From contig CP136063.1 in the NCBI GenBank assembly GCA_032622095.1, positions 143,547,950-143,611,949 of the forward strand: a stretch of DNA of 64,000 nucleotides. Direction: 5' to 3'. The position numbers were made by a program, and so were the translations under genes. Below the pieces are notes generated by a model that had not been told where the DNA came from, did no database searches, and saw only the letters and a program-made list of their open reading frames with translations. The DNA comes from Siphonodentalium dalli. Its lineage: Eukaryota; Mollusca; Scaphopoda; Gadilida; Siphonodentaliidae. How positions within the stretch are numbered: the first letter of the stretch is position 1; each line of letters begins with the position of its first letter. Below, piece after piece: positions 1-11,690 of the stretch.

Positions 1-292
1 ACGTGAAAACAGCAGTTTTCACCAAACCAATGCAGCCATTATATATATGTGGAATATAATTACCGAACAATAATTAATTATTATCCACCATGGTCAAGGA
101 AAAATTAGACACTGAGGGATATGAGGTATACAAATATACGTCAATTGATTAAATTGACGTCCACAAATCTATCATACACTTTTTAATCACTCCATTTACC
201 CCGTTAAAAATAGAAAAAAGTATTTTCCTATGAGATCACAACTTAATTATTGTTGCGATCGTATACGAGGTCCGTGCATTACATGGAGAGTC

Positions 293-3200
293 TTAGTGCA
301 AGAAGCTTTTTGCTTTCTTTCGCCATAACAGTGTGAACATCCATAATGACGAAAATGGTGTGATTACAGCCCTGGCTACTAGTTCATTACTAGTGTAACA
401 TTTCAATGATTTTTGCAAGAAACAGCGAGGACCATTCATTTTGGTTGACTTTTTGCAAATTTGTTTTTCCTTAGTTTGTTTGACTGTGGTTTCAGTATTT
501 GAACAGATTGAAACTATAGAGTTAGTGCGCCTTGTTTCTTTCTTGATTACGCAAGGACATACTCTGATAACATGTGTTTCTGGCATGTCAGTACTGGGCA
601 AACTATTGTCAATCTGGTGTGATTCGACAAATTTAGCCGTTTCGGATGATTTAGTATTATTTGTGACGTCACACTGTGGTTGCATTTCGAGCAACTGTGT
701 GTCCCACGATTGTGGTATAGAAATGATGGTTTTGGATTTTGTACAACAGTCGGCATGTTTCTTCGCAAGAAGCCTGTCATACTTGCAAAACGCGACCCCT
801 TTTGATGTTATTAAACCCATTTTGTCATTTAAACAGAACACGTTACTTGTTTGCAATGAAATCTGCGACAGAGAGCGGAGACACTGCGACAGAGAGCGGA
901 GACACTGGTCGGAAATCCCACTTAAATTTGATGTAATTGATTGCGATTTCAGCAGAAATCGTTCGTTAGATTGTTCGTTATTTAATGTGTTCGATTGCGA
1001 TTCCAGCCGTAGAAATCGTTTATGAGATTCATCGCCATTTGATGTGTTCGATTGTGATTTCAGCCGAAATCGTTCACGAGATTCATCTTTGGATGTATTT
1101 CATTTTGATAGCGATTTCAGCAGAATTCGTTCATTAAATTCATCATTACATCTCCAGTTGTTCCATTGAGGAGATGATATGGATTTATCTACAACATGTA
1201 TAGCTCTGGTTCGCGGCGGACTGTCGTTTTCCGATTCAAAAGAATCACACGATAAATCTATCAAATCTTGGTTCGTAATATTGGCATCGCCAAAAAATAC
1301 TTTTCGGTTAAATTTGTGGAATCGAGCATGTTCTATAGCAGCAGCCATAGACGCTGTTGAAGTAGACACTTCTCGAAACTTTAGTTCTTCGACTTGCGGC
1401 AGATCATTATCACCGAACCTATTTCCCATTTAAATAAGGATTTCCTTGAACGTCATATGCGAACTATTTGCTTCGAGCGACTTATGATAGTCGAGGGCGA
1501 ACCCTCCAGACAAGATGACAGTGCAGCTTTACATTCGGCTTTATTCCAACGTTGAAATTCAGCAAATGAACGGAATTCGAAGTCAAGCGGCTGCCAAGTT
1601 ACTTTAACGTCCTTTGAAAATGGTATTTGTGGCGGTATTGAGTTTACTCCATCTATAGGTACATCTTGACCATAATTTTGTCTGGGCCCCGTGTCAGCAG
1701 ACGCAGGCATATTTTGGGATGGTTTTGCATTTACCTTCTCGCGCCCGGATGTTACTGAAATTCCACTGATTGTTGGTTCCAGTAATGAGTTTTGGTCAGA
1801 CCGACGTTGATATGTTATGTCAACATCACCCCTTTCTGGCGATTTGGTTAGATTTTCCGTTGTAACAGTTTGGTAACCACCATAAACTTGTTCGTCAGTT
1901 CCGCTAATTGTTATAGGAACATTTTGCATAGGTGGGTTAGTTGGAATTCTGCCAGATGGATATTGTTGCATTGGAACATTCTGAGTAGTAACTAAACTCA
2001 GATTGTTGGACTGGACCATGATCGGGGGGTTATTTGGTACCTGTATCTGAGGTACTGACGTATTCTCGCCGTATTGTGTTGGCGTAACCTGGGGATTCAC
2101 TCCCAATTGCATAGCTACATTTGATGGTTGCATTGTAGGTTGCATTGGTATTTGCCGAAACGGTTGTTGACTAACAATCGGAGTCTGCCGAGAGTTTGTA
2201 GGCGGTTAATCTGTTATCGGAATATAAGGCACCTTTTGACCAAAAGCATTCGTAAGCATCCAACCAGTTTGCTGTTTGGGGTCATTTCCACACGATGGTG
2301 CGGTGACAAACTGTTGACTCATCGGACCAGGACTGTTCGTTGGAGGATTCATTGTTGTCCCCACGGGGAATTTTTGCCCATTCCACATTGACTGCAACCC
2401 GGAAACTGTCTGGGCAGAAGGGATGGCTCCGGCAATCATGTTTGTCGCTACATACATCATTGCCTGATTTAAATCGCCCCCCAGGCGGATAATTAAATGC
2501 CGTGGACGGGATTTGAACTGCCATAGCTTGATTATACCCTGGTTGTGGAGGCATATTCACTGCAGGGTTAACTTGCTGTGCCAAAGCTTGGTGTATTTCT
2601 CCGGATTGGTTTACCACCGGTTTGCTAACGAGTAGGACCGAAACTGATGACACGGACATTGTAGAAACCCCATTATGAGGGTACATGTTGAGGCACAGAA
2701 CCCGACACAGAATTCCCCAGCCAAACTTGATTCGCCCCTGCATTGCTTTGCATTGCCCCGAGTGGACCCGATAATGGCCCTACTGTCGTGCACACATTTG
2801 GGGTAGGCATACTCCGAATGTTTGTTCCCCATGGCGTTTTATTTGGAACATAGCCACGTAGTAGTGACACGGTGGGCATGGACCAAGATGTCGGCTGTAC
2901 TGCCGGTGTCTGTGCAGGAAGAGATATTTGTTTGAATTTACGATCTCCAAAGCGAGCATAATTTGTAGTAGCTCCTTTATACCGAGTCCCATTCAACTGA
3001 ATGGGGGCAGTAGCCAACTTGGAAATAGGACACGTCCCTGTACTGTAACATGTGTAAGTAGACGTTGGTACTTGTATACCTTTCCAACCCAGTACGTCGC
3101 CCCTGTTGGGATACGTTTCCACCTGTTTGAAACTGGTTTCGCTCTCATAGTGGACCCTGGATTGGTTACCTTATGAACATTGTGAATTCCCTCAATTTGC

Positions 3201-3850
3201 TTTGGTCTAACGACCTCGTGACTTCCCACTGGTTGTGGACTCACTGGAGCGCCATAATTAAGGTAAGGCGAACCAAACATGTGCATGTTATGTGGATTGA
3301 ATACCGGCGGATTCCAATATGGCGGTGGTACATGTGGGCGACACCAAAATTGTGGCACGCACGGTTGCACGTATCTGGGTTGATAAGAGATATATGAACC
3401 ATTTGTTGTCGGATCTGGTGTCAAATTTGTGTCCGATTGTGGAATTGTTACAGTCGTTTCTGGAATTGTGGACATCAGCATATTTCCCATCCCATTTCAC
3501 GATAAGTAACTGGACATATTTTGCACATTGGTGGCCTGCTAAACGTTATTTTCCGTTGACAAAAAGAACGGCGCATTGAAACTGTTATATGATGACCCAC
3601 CACCGTTACTCAATTGCGAATATATTTTTTCGCAATGGTTAGTGTCACTCCCGATAACCCTTGGGTGCATGACCGTTTGATTTGATGGGTAATCATACAT
3701 TATTCCGATTGAGATGTTTGACCCCGTGTGACTAGAAGCTCCATGAGCAAATCCGGACATTAAATCATCCTGTTGGCTAATCAGCGGATTAGCGACGGAG
3801 TGTACCCACGGAGTGTGTGCTTGAGCGAACAATGGCTCAACTCGTTGGCT
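293..3850 (-). pseudogene. Decayed Pro/Asn/Gln-rich ORF, possibly retroelement Gag-like
   Basis: I do not recognise the family. On the minus strand the reading stays open in long blocks (3832-2993, 3122-2673, 2743 to about 2470, 2460-1453, 1429-1100, 856-293) that must be joined by about four frame changes. In-frame stops lie at 3541-3539, 3500-3498 and 2208-2206. No introns are needed, so the original was one long ORF of roughly 1,100 codons. The first two thirds are low-complexity Pro, Asn, Gln, Ser and Met with repeated PP and NP pairs. Near 1620-1480 a short hydrophilic block (FRSFAEFQRWNKAECKAALS) resembles the tryptophan-plus-alanine helices of Ty3-type Gag capsid domains, but this match is weak. 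Downstream is a Ser/Lys/Arg repeat region, then a Cys-bearing tail. No protease, reverse transcriptase or LTR is visible. A host low-complexity gene or a non-LTR ORF1 are alternatives. Confidence 0.45.
874..1140. repeat. Short tandem repeats inside the decayed ORF
   Basis: Four degenerate copies of a roughly 56-bp unit start near 944, 999, 1055 and 1113. Each contains GATTTCAGCMGAAATCGTTC-like sequence. They are preceded at about 874-908 by two copies of an 18-bp unit (gacagagagcggagacac). On the minus strand the units encode NERFLLKSQS-like peptides. The 55-58-bp period is not a multiple of three, so the array probably helped break the frame. Confidence 0.6.
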
Positions 3851-5356
3851 GTTATCGGATTATACGCCGCGTTCACATCTGGACTGATGTTTTGAATCAT
3901 CATGCAAATGACCTACTAGCTTCCCGTTTCAACAAAATAACGATTGGCTGTTTTAGCAGATACGAATAGTTCCCTCGTTGGACTGTTTGGGGAAATTATT
4001 TGTTATCTTCCAAAAATTCGCTCAAATAAAACCTCCCAAAATTTGCTAATTTCGGAACTTCTCGACAAAAGATGCAATACAAGGTGTAAATGCACGAATA
4101 TTGAATAAATGGTGATATTCTATCCGAAAATTGCCTATATAAACGCTATTGGTAGCCTTTATAGACAAATTCACCCACATTTATAAAACCATTTGAAAAA
4201 TTGAAGAAAATTGGAAAATAATCCTACGAAAATTGGCAAAAATAATACTCTGAGACAAAAATAATTCAATTGCACGAAATTAAAAAAAATGAAAAGAAAT
4301 TTCCGTGAAAATGGGCCAAAAAGAACAAATAAGTGCCAATTAATTGAAAAATACGGCGTGCTTGATTGAAATGTCCGCGCAGCAGAATGAAAACAAAACA
4401 GCCTTCATTCCCCACTAAAAAAATAAATAAGCCAATAGCAACTGGCTTTAGAAAAATAAATATTCAACAAAGTGGCAAACACTTGTGTGAAGAAGAAAAA
4501 ATACAAGCCAAAAACAATCAGAAAAATGGCAAAAAAAGTATGACAAAAAGCAAAATTATCTTATAAATAAATAAATAGGAAGAATAGTATGCAGTGCAAA
4601 GTGCGAATAGCAAAAAATACGGTGCGGATTGCAGAAATTACCAAAAGATAATACACGGATTGAAAAGAACAAAATTTAACACGCAACAAAAATATCAAGA
4701 AAAAATGCACAAAAAACGCCGCAAAGATTCGAGTAAGGTCTACGACGCCATTTGTAATATTATTGGGGTACAGTGCATTGTGACTAATTATACATGAAGT
4801 GCAAGTGTTAAATAATACCTTTTAATAATACAGCAATACATCAATACAGCAATACATGTTGACAATAAGAAGATCAGATTCAGAGTGATGGGTTTCCAAC
4901 AGCCTGGTCATCTCGTGAGCTTCCGTCTATCTTCGGTCATCCTCGGTGGTTTTCGGATTTCCCCGTATCTTCGCTCCAATATCGTTTGCCGAGACGTATC
5001 TATTTGTTACAGATTTTACTCTACCAGGCCTAACTATGAAAACACATAAATACAACAGTACGGTCGATTTGCTTAAAATATTTGGCTATATTATCAGAAT
5101 GTAACATTACTCCAGTTGTCATAGAGCCTGAATACTAACTTATCAGTTTCACGCACCCGAACAAGTACATAATATGTCTAGCCGGTAATCATACAACGCG
5201 TCTAACGACAAGGATATGACTGAAATACCTTCTTGTTCACACCAAGTCTTGTTCGGGTTACTTATACATATCAGAAAAATATGGGGTCGGCAGGTATAGG
5301 CTTAAACTTTTATTTGTTAATTAGTCATTTTCTTATGTTGGCCTACATATGTATTC
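3851..5356. other. A-rich intergenic stretch, no gene recognised
   Basis: About 1.5 kb, strongly A-rich on the plus strand between 4000 and 4800. Two lysine- and asparagine-rich ORFs (4366-4566, 4594-4797) are explained by that composition. I see no terminal repeats or splice-framed exon. Confidence 0.5.
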
Positions 5357-5655
5357 TTAACCCTTTCATGATGAGAGCTGCTCTGGTGCCGCATTAACCT
5401 TTTCATGACTGGAGCTTCCTGAAATTTTGCAAAAACCCTGTGCCAATGCATTTTCTTATACAGGCATATGCGAGTCACCCATAGGCACCTCGCATATATA
5501 AGAGAATGCATTAGTCTAACAATATTTACTTTGATCTTGTAAGCCAATGCATTCTCTTAGATATGCGAGGTACCATGACTCACATATATAAGATAATGCA
5601 CTGGCACATGATCTTTAATGCTGCACCAGCGCAACTCCCGTCATGAAAGTGTTAA
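5357..5655. mobile_element. TTAA-flanked MITE, piggyBac-like, copy 1
   Basis: TTAA lies at 5357-5360 and 5652-5655. Just inside are inverted ends of about 36 bp: the left reads TTAACCCTTTCATGATGAGA and the right, reversed, TTAACACTTTCATGACGGGA. A second TTAACC-TTTTCATGACTGG end begins at 5394 inside the first. The interior has alternating blocks of TGCATTCTCTTATATATGCG and its complement. TTAA targets with a CCC(T)TT end are typical of piggyBac-type transposons. No transposase is encoded. Copy 2 (33264-33540) matches from the internal 5394 end, in opposite orientation. Confidence 0.7.
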
Positions 5656-7261
5656 ACATATTATGCCAGTGCATTCTCTTAATAGACTCTTATATATGCA
5701 AGTGGTTTCTTTTTTGCATTGTTTATTTTGTTGATGGGTGGATACTATGTATGTTAGTTCCAATCGTTTGACATTGCCTCGAATAAACAATCGATCAATC
5801 AACTAGGGTTTGCCCCTCCCCATCAGGGTAATCTGCAATGTAGCCGGGGATCGTAGTCCTTCTGACTGTCCTTGTGCCTGGAAAATCTGGCACCATCCCT
5901 GCAAGGTGGTTGGAAGAAAGGTTTAAACACTTGAAAATTCAGTGTAATTGATATTCCCATTCGTCAAGCGACAACACCGGATATGATATTAAATTATTTG
6001 TACATGATTGAGATTCTACTGAAGATGTATTTCACAGTAGGTGAATGTCCCATCTCAATAATGCATGATTTAGGTGACTTTGATGAGCCGATTTTGCTTT
6101 GCGTTGCTTTCAATCATGGAATTTCTCCCAGGTAATTAATTCAATATTTATGGCGATATTGGTCAGAAGTCACAAAAATCATGCAATCTTGAGCTGGAAG
6201 TTGGAATAAACCCCTACTTAGAAATAGATTATTAAGGAACAAGAATTAACAAACCATTATATTCCACGTGTTGTTTGTTCATTGTTGTAAAGCTCATCAG
6301 AATATCAACCAGTTTCCAGGTTCTAAACAGATGGAATATGATATGATCTCTATGTCGTTTAAGCCAGAGTAGAGATTCGTGGCATGTATCAATGTACGAA
6401 TGTTCATATAGCTACCATTACAAATTTGAAATAAGATGATCCCATGCGAGTCAAACAGAATGAACTTTGTATTTCATGACCATGTAAATCTTATCGGCAA
6501 CTTGTTATATTAATTGTTCTATGATGTATAATTGATGCTTCATAAAATAGACTATTTTTTTAAATAGTATTTTTTAATACAATGTACTTTTCTTTTCAAT
6601 ATGTGCTAACGTGCAGTAGGGATTCTAATGCCAGAGTATGTGTGGTATGAATAAGCGACTTGTATGGGATTGTGCAGCTACTACTTACATTGTACTTCAT
6701 CCTGGAAATAACGATATGTTATTCATCAACTTTATCTACATAAATAGTGTACTGTGATAAATGCATGTGATACACTCTGGAATATTCACTTTTTGTGGTA
6801 TAGTAACATGATGCTGAACAATCAAGAATATTCAACAATAATCGTTGAACAGTTTCTCCGTACCTTTCTCCTACTGACTTAATTATGGCAAATGTGCCAA
6901 GCTGTTAATTCTGGGGCAGATCAATACAAGTGGATGTGTGGTCAAACTATGTTGTGTGACTGAAAGTACTAGAGTAATTTTAACTGTCAGTGGGCTGACG
7001 CATACATGTGATAATTTACAGTTTAAAATTGGATAATATTGAAGAGTAGCAGGTGCCAGAGGTGGATATTCTGTACTGGTTATTTCAATGCTCTTGTTGC
7101 AAGGGATGAATACGTGCATATGAGTTGGTGAGACAATTTTACGGCAGAAAGGCAATGGCGTTCTGGAGAAGTTTGAATAAATGTTGAAAATTTAAATTTT
7201 ATGAAGCTGTGTGTTCCTTTTCACAATAGTTGAGTCCAATCAAAGATATTTTTCCTCGATA
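5656..7261. other. No gene recognised
   Basis: AT-rich sequence without a convincing coding frame. It begins with one extra GCATTCTCTTA block (about 5670-5700) related to the preceding MITE. The minus-strand ORF at 7155-6883 has no supporting splice or domain signal. Confidence 0.4.
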
Positions 7262-7269
7262 CTTAGATG

Positions 7270-7682
7270 CAAGCCTGCAAATAGTGTGTCTGACATTTGC
7301 AGAATGATGTCCCCCCAGAGGGTGAATTTAGTGGCGCTATGCCACACAGTGGGCTAGCATCACCAAATTTAAATTCACCCTCTGAGGACCTCATTCTGCT
7401 AAGGTCTCATCTTCTAGGAATTATTTATAATCACAAATTAACAATGTTTTTAGTTACTTTCCCCCCTTCTATTCAGTTTCTATATCCCCTAATTTGCAGC
7501 AGATAAAATGCAAAATCGACGTGACTAATGGGTGAACATCACCAACTTCAATTGGGAAATGTCATACTGAAACATAGCAGTTGAGGCTTAAGCAGAATGA
7601 AGTCCTCAGAAGTTGAATTTGGTCATGCTAGCCCTCTGGGGACCTCATTCTGCAAATGACAGACATATTATTTGCAGCCTTG
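7270..7682. mobile_element. hAT-type MITE with 8-bp target duplication
   Basis: The element is 413 bp. Its inverted ends are about 55 bp: left CAAGCCTGCAAATAGTGTGT, right (reversed) CAAGGCTGCAAATAATATGT, then both run through CATTTGCAGAATGA. It is flanked by a perfect 8-bp direct repeat, CTTAGATG, at 7262-7269 and 7683-7690. An 8-bp duplication and CA-start ends are the hallmarks of the hAT superfamily. The interior holds further inverted blocks of CCTCTGAGGACCTCATTCTG. Small ORFs inside (7297-7506) are not coding. Confidence 0.85.
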
Positions 7683-7872
7683 CTTAGATGTACATATAAA
7701 CACATTTATGCAAAGTTTCATCTGTCTGAGACTGTCTCCTCCCTTGTGTCATGATTCTAGTAGCCCCACATACAGAGGGAAATTACGTGTACCAACCTGT
7801 ACCACCTGGAAATTATTGACAGCGCTTGAGCAGTATATAAGTTTCAAGGAGTTCATAATTTTAGTAAAAACA

Positions 7873-8197
7873 GAGGTTTAGGTTAGAAAACTTGTAACTT
7901 TGCCTGTCAAGCATCAACAGACTATAATGATCCATAATGTGTGGCGTAATGGTCGCTGAAGTATAATATTTTTGATAAACTTAGCATATTACACTGACAT
8001 TGAATCAGTGTGCATGAGTTGTTGCTTTATATAACACATATTAATTACATTACATGCCAGATTAATAATAGCGATGGGGATTGTTGCGCAGACAGACATT
8101 GTTTGGACATAGAACGTAAGCTTGATAATACTGTCCCGTCAAGGCATACACTTATAGTCTTGATGGGCAAAGTTAAAAGTTTTCCAACCTAAACCTC
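7873..8197. mobile_element. Small MITE with about 45-bp inverted ends
   Basis: The left end reads GAGGTTTAGGTTAGAAAACT and the right end, reversed, GAGGTTTAGGTTGGAAAACT. Similarity continues through TAACTTTGCC and TCAAG. The flanking duplication is not clear, so the superfamily is unknown. The ORF at 8010-8192 lies inside it and is probably non-coding. Confidence 0.65.
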
Positions 8198-8697
8198 CCT
8201 ATTTACAAAATCTTCTTTGTAGTTGTTACCTCTTGTGGCAATGGCATTCGGTTACTGGATATATATGATATTGACATAAGTATTATTTTGGTTAATACCT
8301 TGCTCGTAATTAAATTTGCGCAGTATCATTTTTTGCTCAGTTTTAAATGTGCACACCCTGATTGATGCATGAACATGACCTAATAATAATTATACTGTTC
8401 AATGGTTATGGCCATTTAATCGATTTACATGTAATTATGCCTAAATGGTATCAACGAGGATTTATAGGCTGCTGACTTCAGAAATGTCAGTCCCACTTCA
8501 TAGTTGATACATGCTGTTTGCATTTATAGGTTTCAACACACAAACCCCTTTATTTTCCCATTTGTTCGCTAAATTATTTGCATCAAACTATTTTTAGCTC
8601 AGTTTTAAATTGGTGCACTAATATGAGTGCAAACAAAATAGTACTGCACGAATTTAAATATGAACATGGTATTAAAATCTATTTATTTGCTACCAAC
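8198..8697. other. No gene recognised; partial internal duplication
   Basis: AT-rich. A short block (TTGCTCAGTTTTAAAT followed by GTGCAC) occurs near 8334 and again near 8596, suggesting a diverged duplication. Nothing else is supported. Confidence 0.35.
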
Positions 8698-9118
8698 AAC
8701 AAATTGTTCGAAACAAACAAAAAATTGTTTGAAACAAACAATTTAATGCATCCAAATGTCCCGATTCATTTTTTTTTTCAAAATAAACAACTGCATTTTG
8801 GTTAAGTGAAACATGTATTTTGGTTAATTTGAGTTATTGGGTTGTTTGGTTTTAACAATATATTGTTTGGTCTAACATGATATTATCTTTCAAACAATTG
8901 TTTATTCTGACAAATATATTGTTCAAAACAAACAAGTGAATATTACTAAAATTAACCCATAAAAGTTATTGATTTTAACAAAGATCCACTTAAACAATTG
9001 CAATTGTTTAATTGAACAACAATTACATTTGTTTAACTTGAACAAAATATGAATCGGACACATTTGGAGTGATTGAATTGTTTGTTTCGAAAAACATTTG
9101 TTTGTAATAAACAATTAG
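8698..9118. repeat. CAAACAA-rich fold-back repeat
   Basis: Inverted arms at about 8698-8790 and 9020-9118 share ATCCAAATGT-CCCGATTCAT on the left and, reversed, CTCCAAATGTGTCCGATTCAT-like sequence on the right, plus many GAAACAAACAATT blocks. The middle is also built of ATTGTTT and AAACAAT words. It looks like a non-autonomous fold-back or MITE. No clear target duplication is seen. Confidence 0.6.
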
Positions 9119-9125
9119 TTTTAAG

Positions 9126-9735
9126 AGTCACGGGGTGCCAGTTCCGCAGTATATACAGGTACTATAGTACCTGGATATTCCGCGGTACTAGCACCCCGTG
9201 ATTTTGGGCAAACACCCCGGTACTAGTACCTGTGTATATTATGGTACTAGTACCTGGGTATACCACGGTACTGGCACACCCAGGTACTAGTAACGCGGTA
9301 CACCTCCAGGTACTAGCATCTGGGTATACCGTGGTACTGGTACCCCGGGATTTTGGGCTAACACCCCGGTACTAGTGCCTGGGTATACCACGGTACTAGT
9401 ACCTGGGTATACCACGGTATTTGCATACACATGTACTAGTACGTGGGTATACCGTGGTACTGGCCTACCCATGGTACTAGTACCGCAGTATACCCCGGGG
9501 TACTAGTACCTGGGTATACCGTGGTACTGGTACCCCGGGATATTGGGCAAACACCCCGGTACTAGTGCCTGTGTATACCCCAAGTATGAGTACCACGGTA
9601 TACCCAGGTACTAGCACCGTTGTATATCCAGGTAGTATTACCTGGGGTATACCTCGGTACTAGTACCGGGGTGTTTGCCCAATATCCCGGGGTACCAGTA
9701 CCGCGGTACATTGCACCCAGGTTGTACCCCGGGTT
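9126..9735. repeat. GGTACC/GGTATACC palindrome-rich satellite
   Basis: About 600 bp made of short variants of GGTACTAGTACC, GGGTATACC and CCGCGGTAC. Most words are their own reverse complement, so both strands look alike. A longer block, GGGCAAACACCCCGGTACTA, recurs forward at about 9209, 9356 and 9546 and inverted at about 9656. ORFs on both strands (9287-9472, 9620-9838) come from this repeat. Confidence 0.85.
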
Positions 9736-10135
9736 TTTTTTATATGGGTGTTTCGTGTATTTATCAACCTATCTGATACATCCTTCCAAATTACGTAGAC
9801 ACAGAATTTGGAAGCTCGAATATCCAATGTCCGTTTAAACCATTTGTGTGTATATACATGAAATTGGAAGGACAAATTAAATTTTTCCAAAACTAGCCAT
9901 TTTGTAAATAAGCTGAAATGACCTAACACTAATTTGTCATTGGCCAAATATAAATCAAATGTATAACGAAGAAGTAATGTATATACGCTCTAAATGTTTA
10001 TGAAGTTATATTCTTGTCCATATGTATCTTTTCAAATCTGCATTCGTGTTAATTCAATTATTGTGTATTTATTTCATTGTTATAAGTATATATTGTGCTG
10101 CATAAGAACTATAAATAGTACTCACAGTAGACTCT
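9736..10135. other. No gene recognised
   Basis: Ordinary AT-rich sequence. It would be the first part of an intron if the candidate exon at 10136-10371 is real. Confidence 0.35.
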
Positions 10136-10371
10136 GACACAATGCTGGTTTTGGAAAATTTTAAGTTTGCTTCCGGGTTTATGAAACTGATTTTTTCAAT
10201 AAATACGAGAGATACAATGCCGTGATGTGGCGTGATTGGTTTGGGTGGGTCAGTGAACAAATCCGCTTCTAATATTGTATAATAAATTATATTCAACTGA
10301 CCGTTGAGTGTGTTTTTGAAGCGGAAGTCGGTGAAAAATCCGACTCTTACGCCCAGTTTAGCGGACACCAT
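10136..10371 (-). CDS. Candidate first coding exon, unknown protein
   Basis: The minus strand has ATG at 10371-10369 in a reasonable start context (gaaATGG). It stays open for 100 codons. A GTGAGT donor-like site at 10135 would end the exon after about 78 codons. The peptide begins MVSAKLGVRVGFFTDF and has a mixed, protein-like composition with Pro/His (PPKPITPHHG) in the middle. No domain is recognised, and no partner exon was found downstream on the same strand. It may equally be a chance ORF. Confidence 0.25.
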
Positions 10372-11128
10372 TTCGAACGAGTGATTTCAACAGCCGGTTT
10401 GCGTCAGGCCTGTGCTCATAACCGGAGTTGTTCTGAACCAATATTTACACGGGATACATCAAATTGAAGGGTAAAAAATATCTTTCTGCTTATTTATGAG
10501 GCATTTTTCTAAAAACAAATATTTTTATGTATTTTAAATCTGTTTGTGGACTTTGAGAAAATGATAAAAAATTAGGTCCGGCCAAGTTGGATACCTATCT
10601 ATAGGATTAAGTATTAATAAGGTGGGTTCAATTTATGTTCTGGTGACCTGCGGTAATACGTTGATCTGGAAAAAAAGGTTACTATGCAAGGTACACCCAT
10701 AATTCAAAGCGAAAGCTCTTTGTATGGCAAACGTCATCTCCTAAACGACAAATGACAACAACACATTATGCAAGCATTGTGGGTGCCAATACTCTGACCT
10801 CATGTCACACATGTGACTCCATTGCTTCTCAGATATGAATTCTGGTATAAAATCATAAATATATTCGGATTTCATACATTTTCATTACTGAATTTGTATT
10901 CGCCGGTAGGATTCCTCACTTATGCATTTGGATACGCTGGAACTCATGTGTGATGAGAACAGTTTATATGTTCATTGTCTCACATTGTTTTCAAAATGCA
11001 AAATTGTGTCGTGTAACAGAACACATTATATCACGAGTTACATTTGTGCGGGTGTACTATAGTATATGAGCGTACAACTGAAAATCACATCAGCTTGTAA
11101 CTAACATATTAATTATAATAGAAACAAA
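10372..11128. other. No gene recognised
   Basis: AT-rich, with no terminal repeats or exon signals that I could support. Confidence 0.35.
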
Positions 11129-11422
11129 ATGGTCCCGTTTCTTATTACAATTTTCTATAGAGTGATATGCAGTGTGGTCGCAATGCATGTTATTATACCC
11201 GTAAGTGCAAACAACGGGTGTATGGACCCGACACCATCATGCATAGACATATGTTATATCATAATTCCATATATATTGTATACTACTGTTTATACAAGTG
11301 GGTCGTACCTTACATTATACTTATGTAAATATCATGTTCTTTATATTGTTGTCGGGAGCGAGACCAAGATAAGTTTTGTAACTTGTGCCTCAATCCCCTG
11401 CATTAATTCTGGATGCAAATAA
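11129..11422 (+). CDS. Candidate small secreted, Cys-containing ORF
   Basis: The 97-codon ORF starts MVPFLITIFYRVICSVVAMH, a hydrophobic stretch that could act as a signal peptide with possible cleavage after VSA. It is followed by eight scattered Cys residues (NNGCMDPTPSCIDIC and later ones). No family is recognised. The stretch is AT-rich and lies beside a CA repeat, and no splice or promoter signal supports expression. A chance ORF is likely. Confidence 0.15.
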   Translation: MVPFLITIFYRVICSVVAMHVIIPVSANNGCMDPTPSCIDICYIIIPYILYTTVYTSGSYLTLYLCKYHVLYIVVGSETKISFVTCASIPCINSGCK

Positions 11423-11464
11423 AATATGTTTACATCAAGTGCAAACAACACGATGCCACGATCG

Positions 11465-11690
11465 AACATAAATGTATATATACCCACGCACGCGCACAAG
11501 CACGATCGAACATACATGCATATACGCACGCACGCACGCAGGGACACGCACGCACACACACAATCATGCGCGCACATACACACCCACACCCTCACATACA
11601 CACCCTCTCACCCTCACACACGCACGCACCCTCCCTCTCACGCACACACACCCTCACACACACACACACTCACACACCCCAGAGCATATC
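11465..11690. repeat. CA/CACG/CACGCA simple repeat
   Basis: Interrupted (ACGC)n and (ACAC)n microsatellite. It creates overlapping His/Thr-rich ORFs in three plus frames (11413-11818) and a Cys/Val-rich one on the minus strand. These are not genes. Confidence 0.9.

Noticed and set aside
441-1025. Plus-strand 194-codon ORF
   Set aside because: Opposite the minus-strand decayed ORF, Leu/Val-rich antisense artefact; the minus strand has the longer related reading.
4366-4797. Lys/Asn-rich ORFs
   Set aside because: Explained by strongly A-rich sequence without other coding signs.
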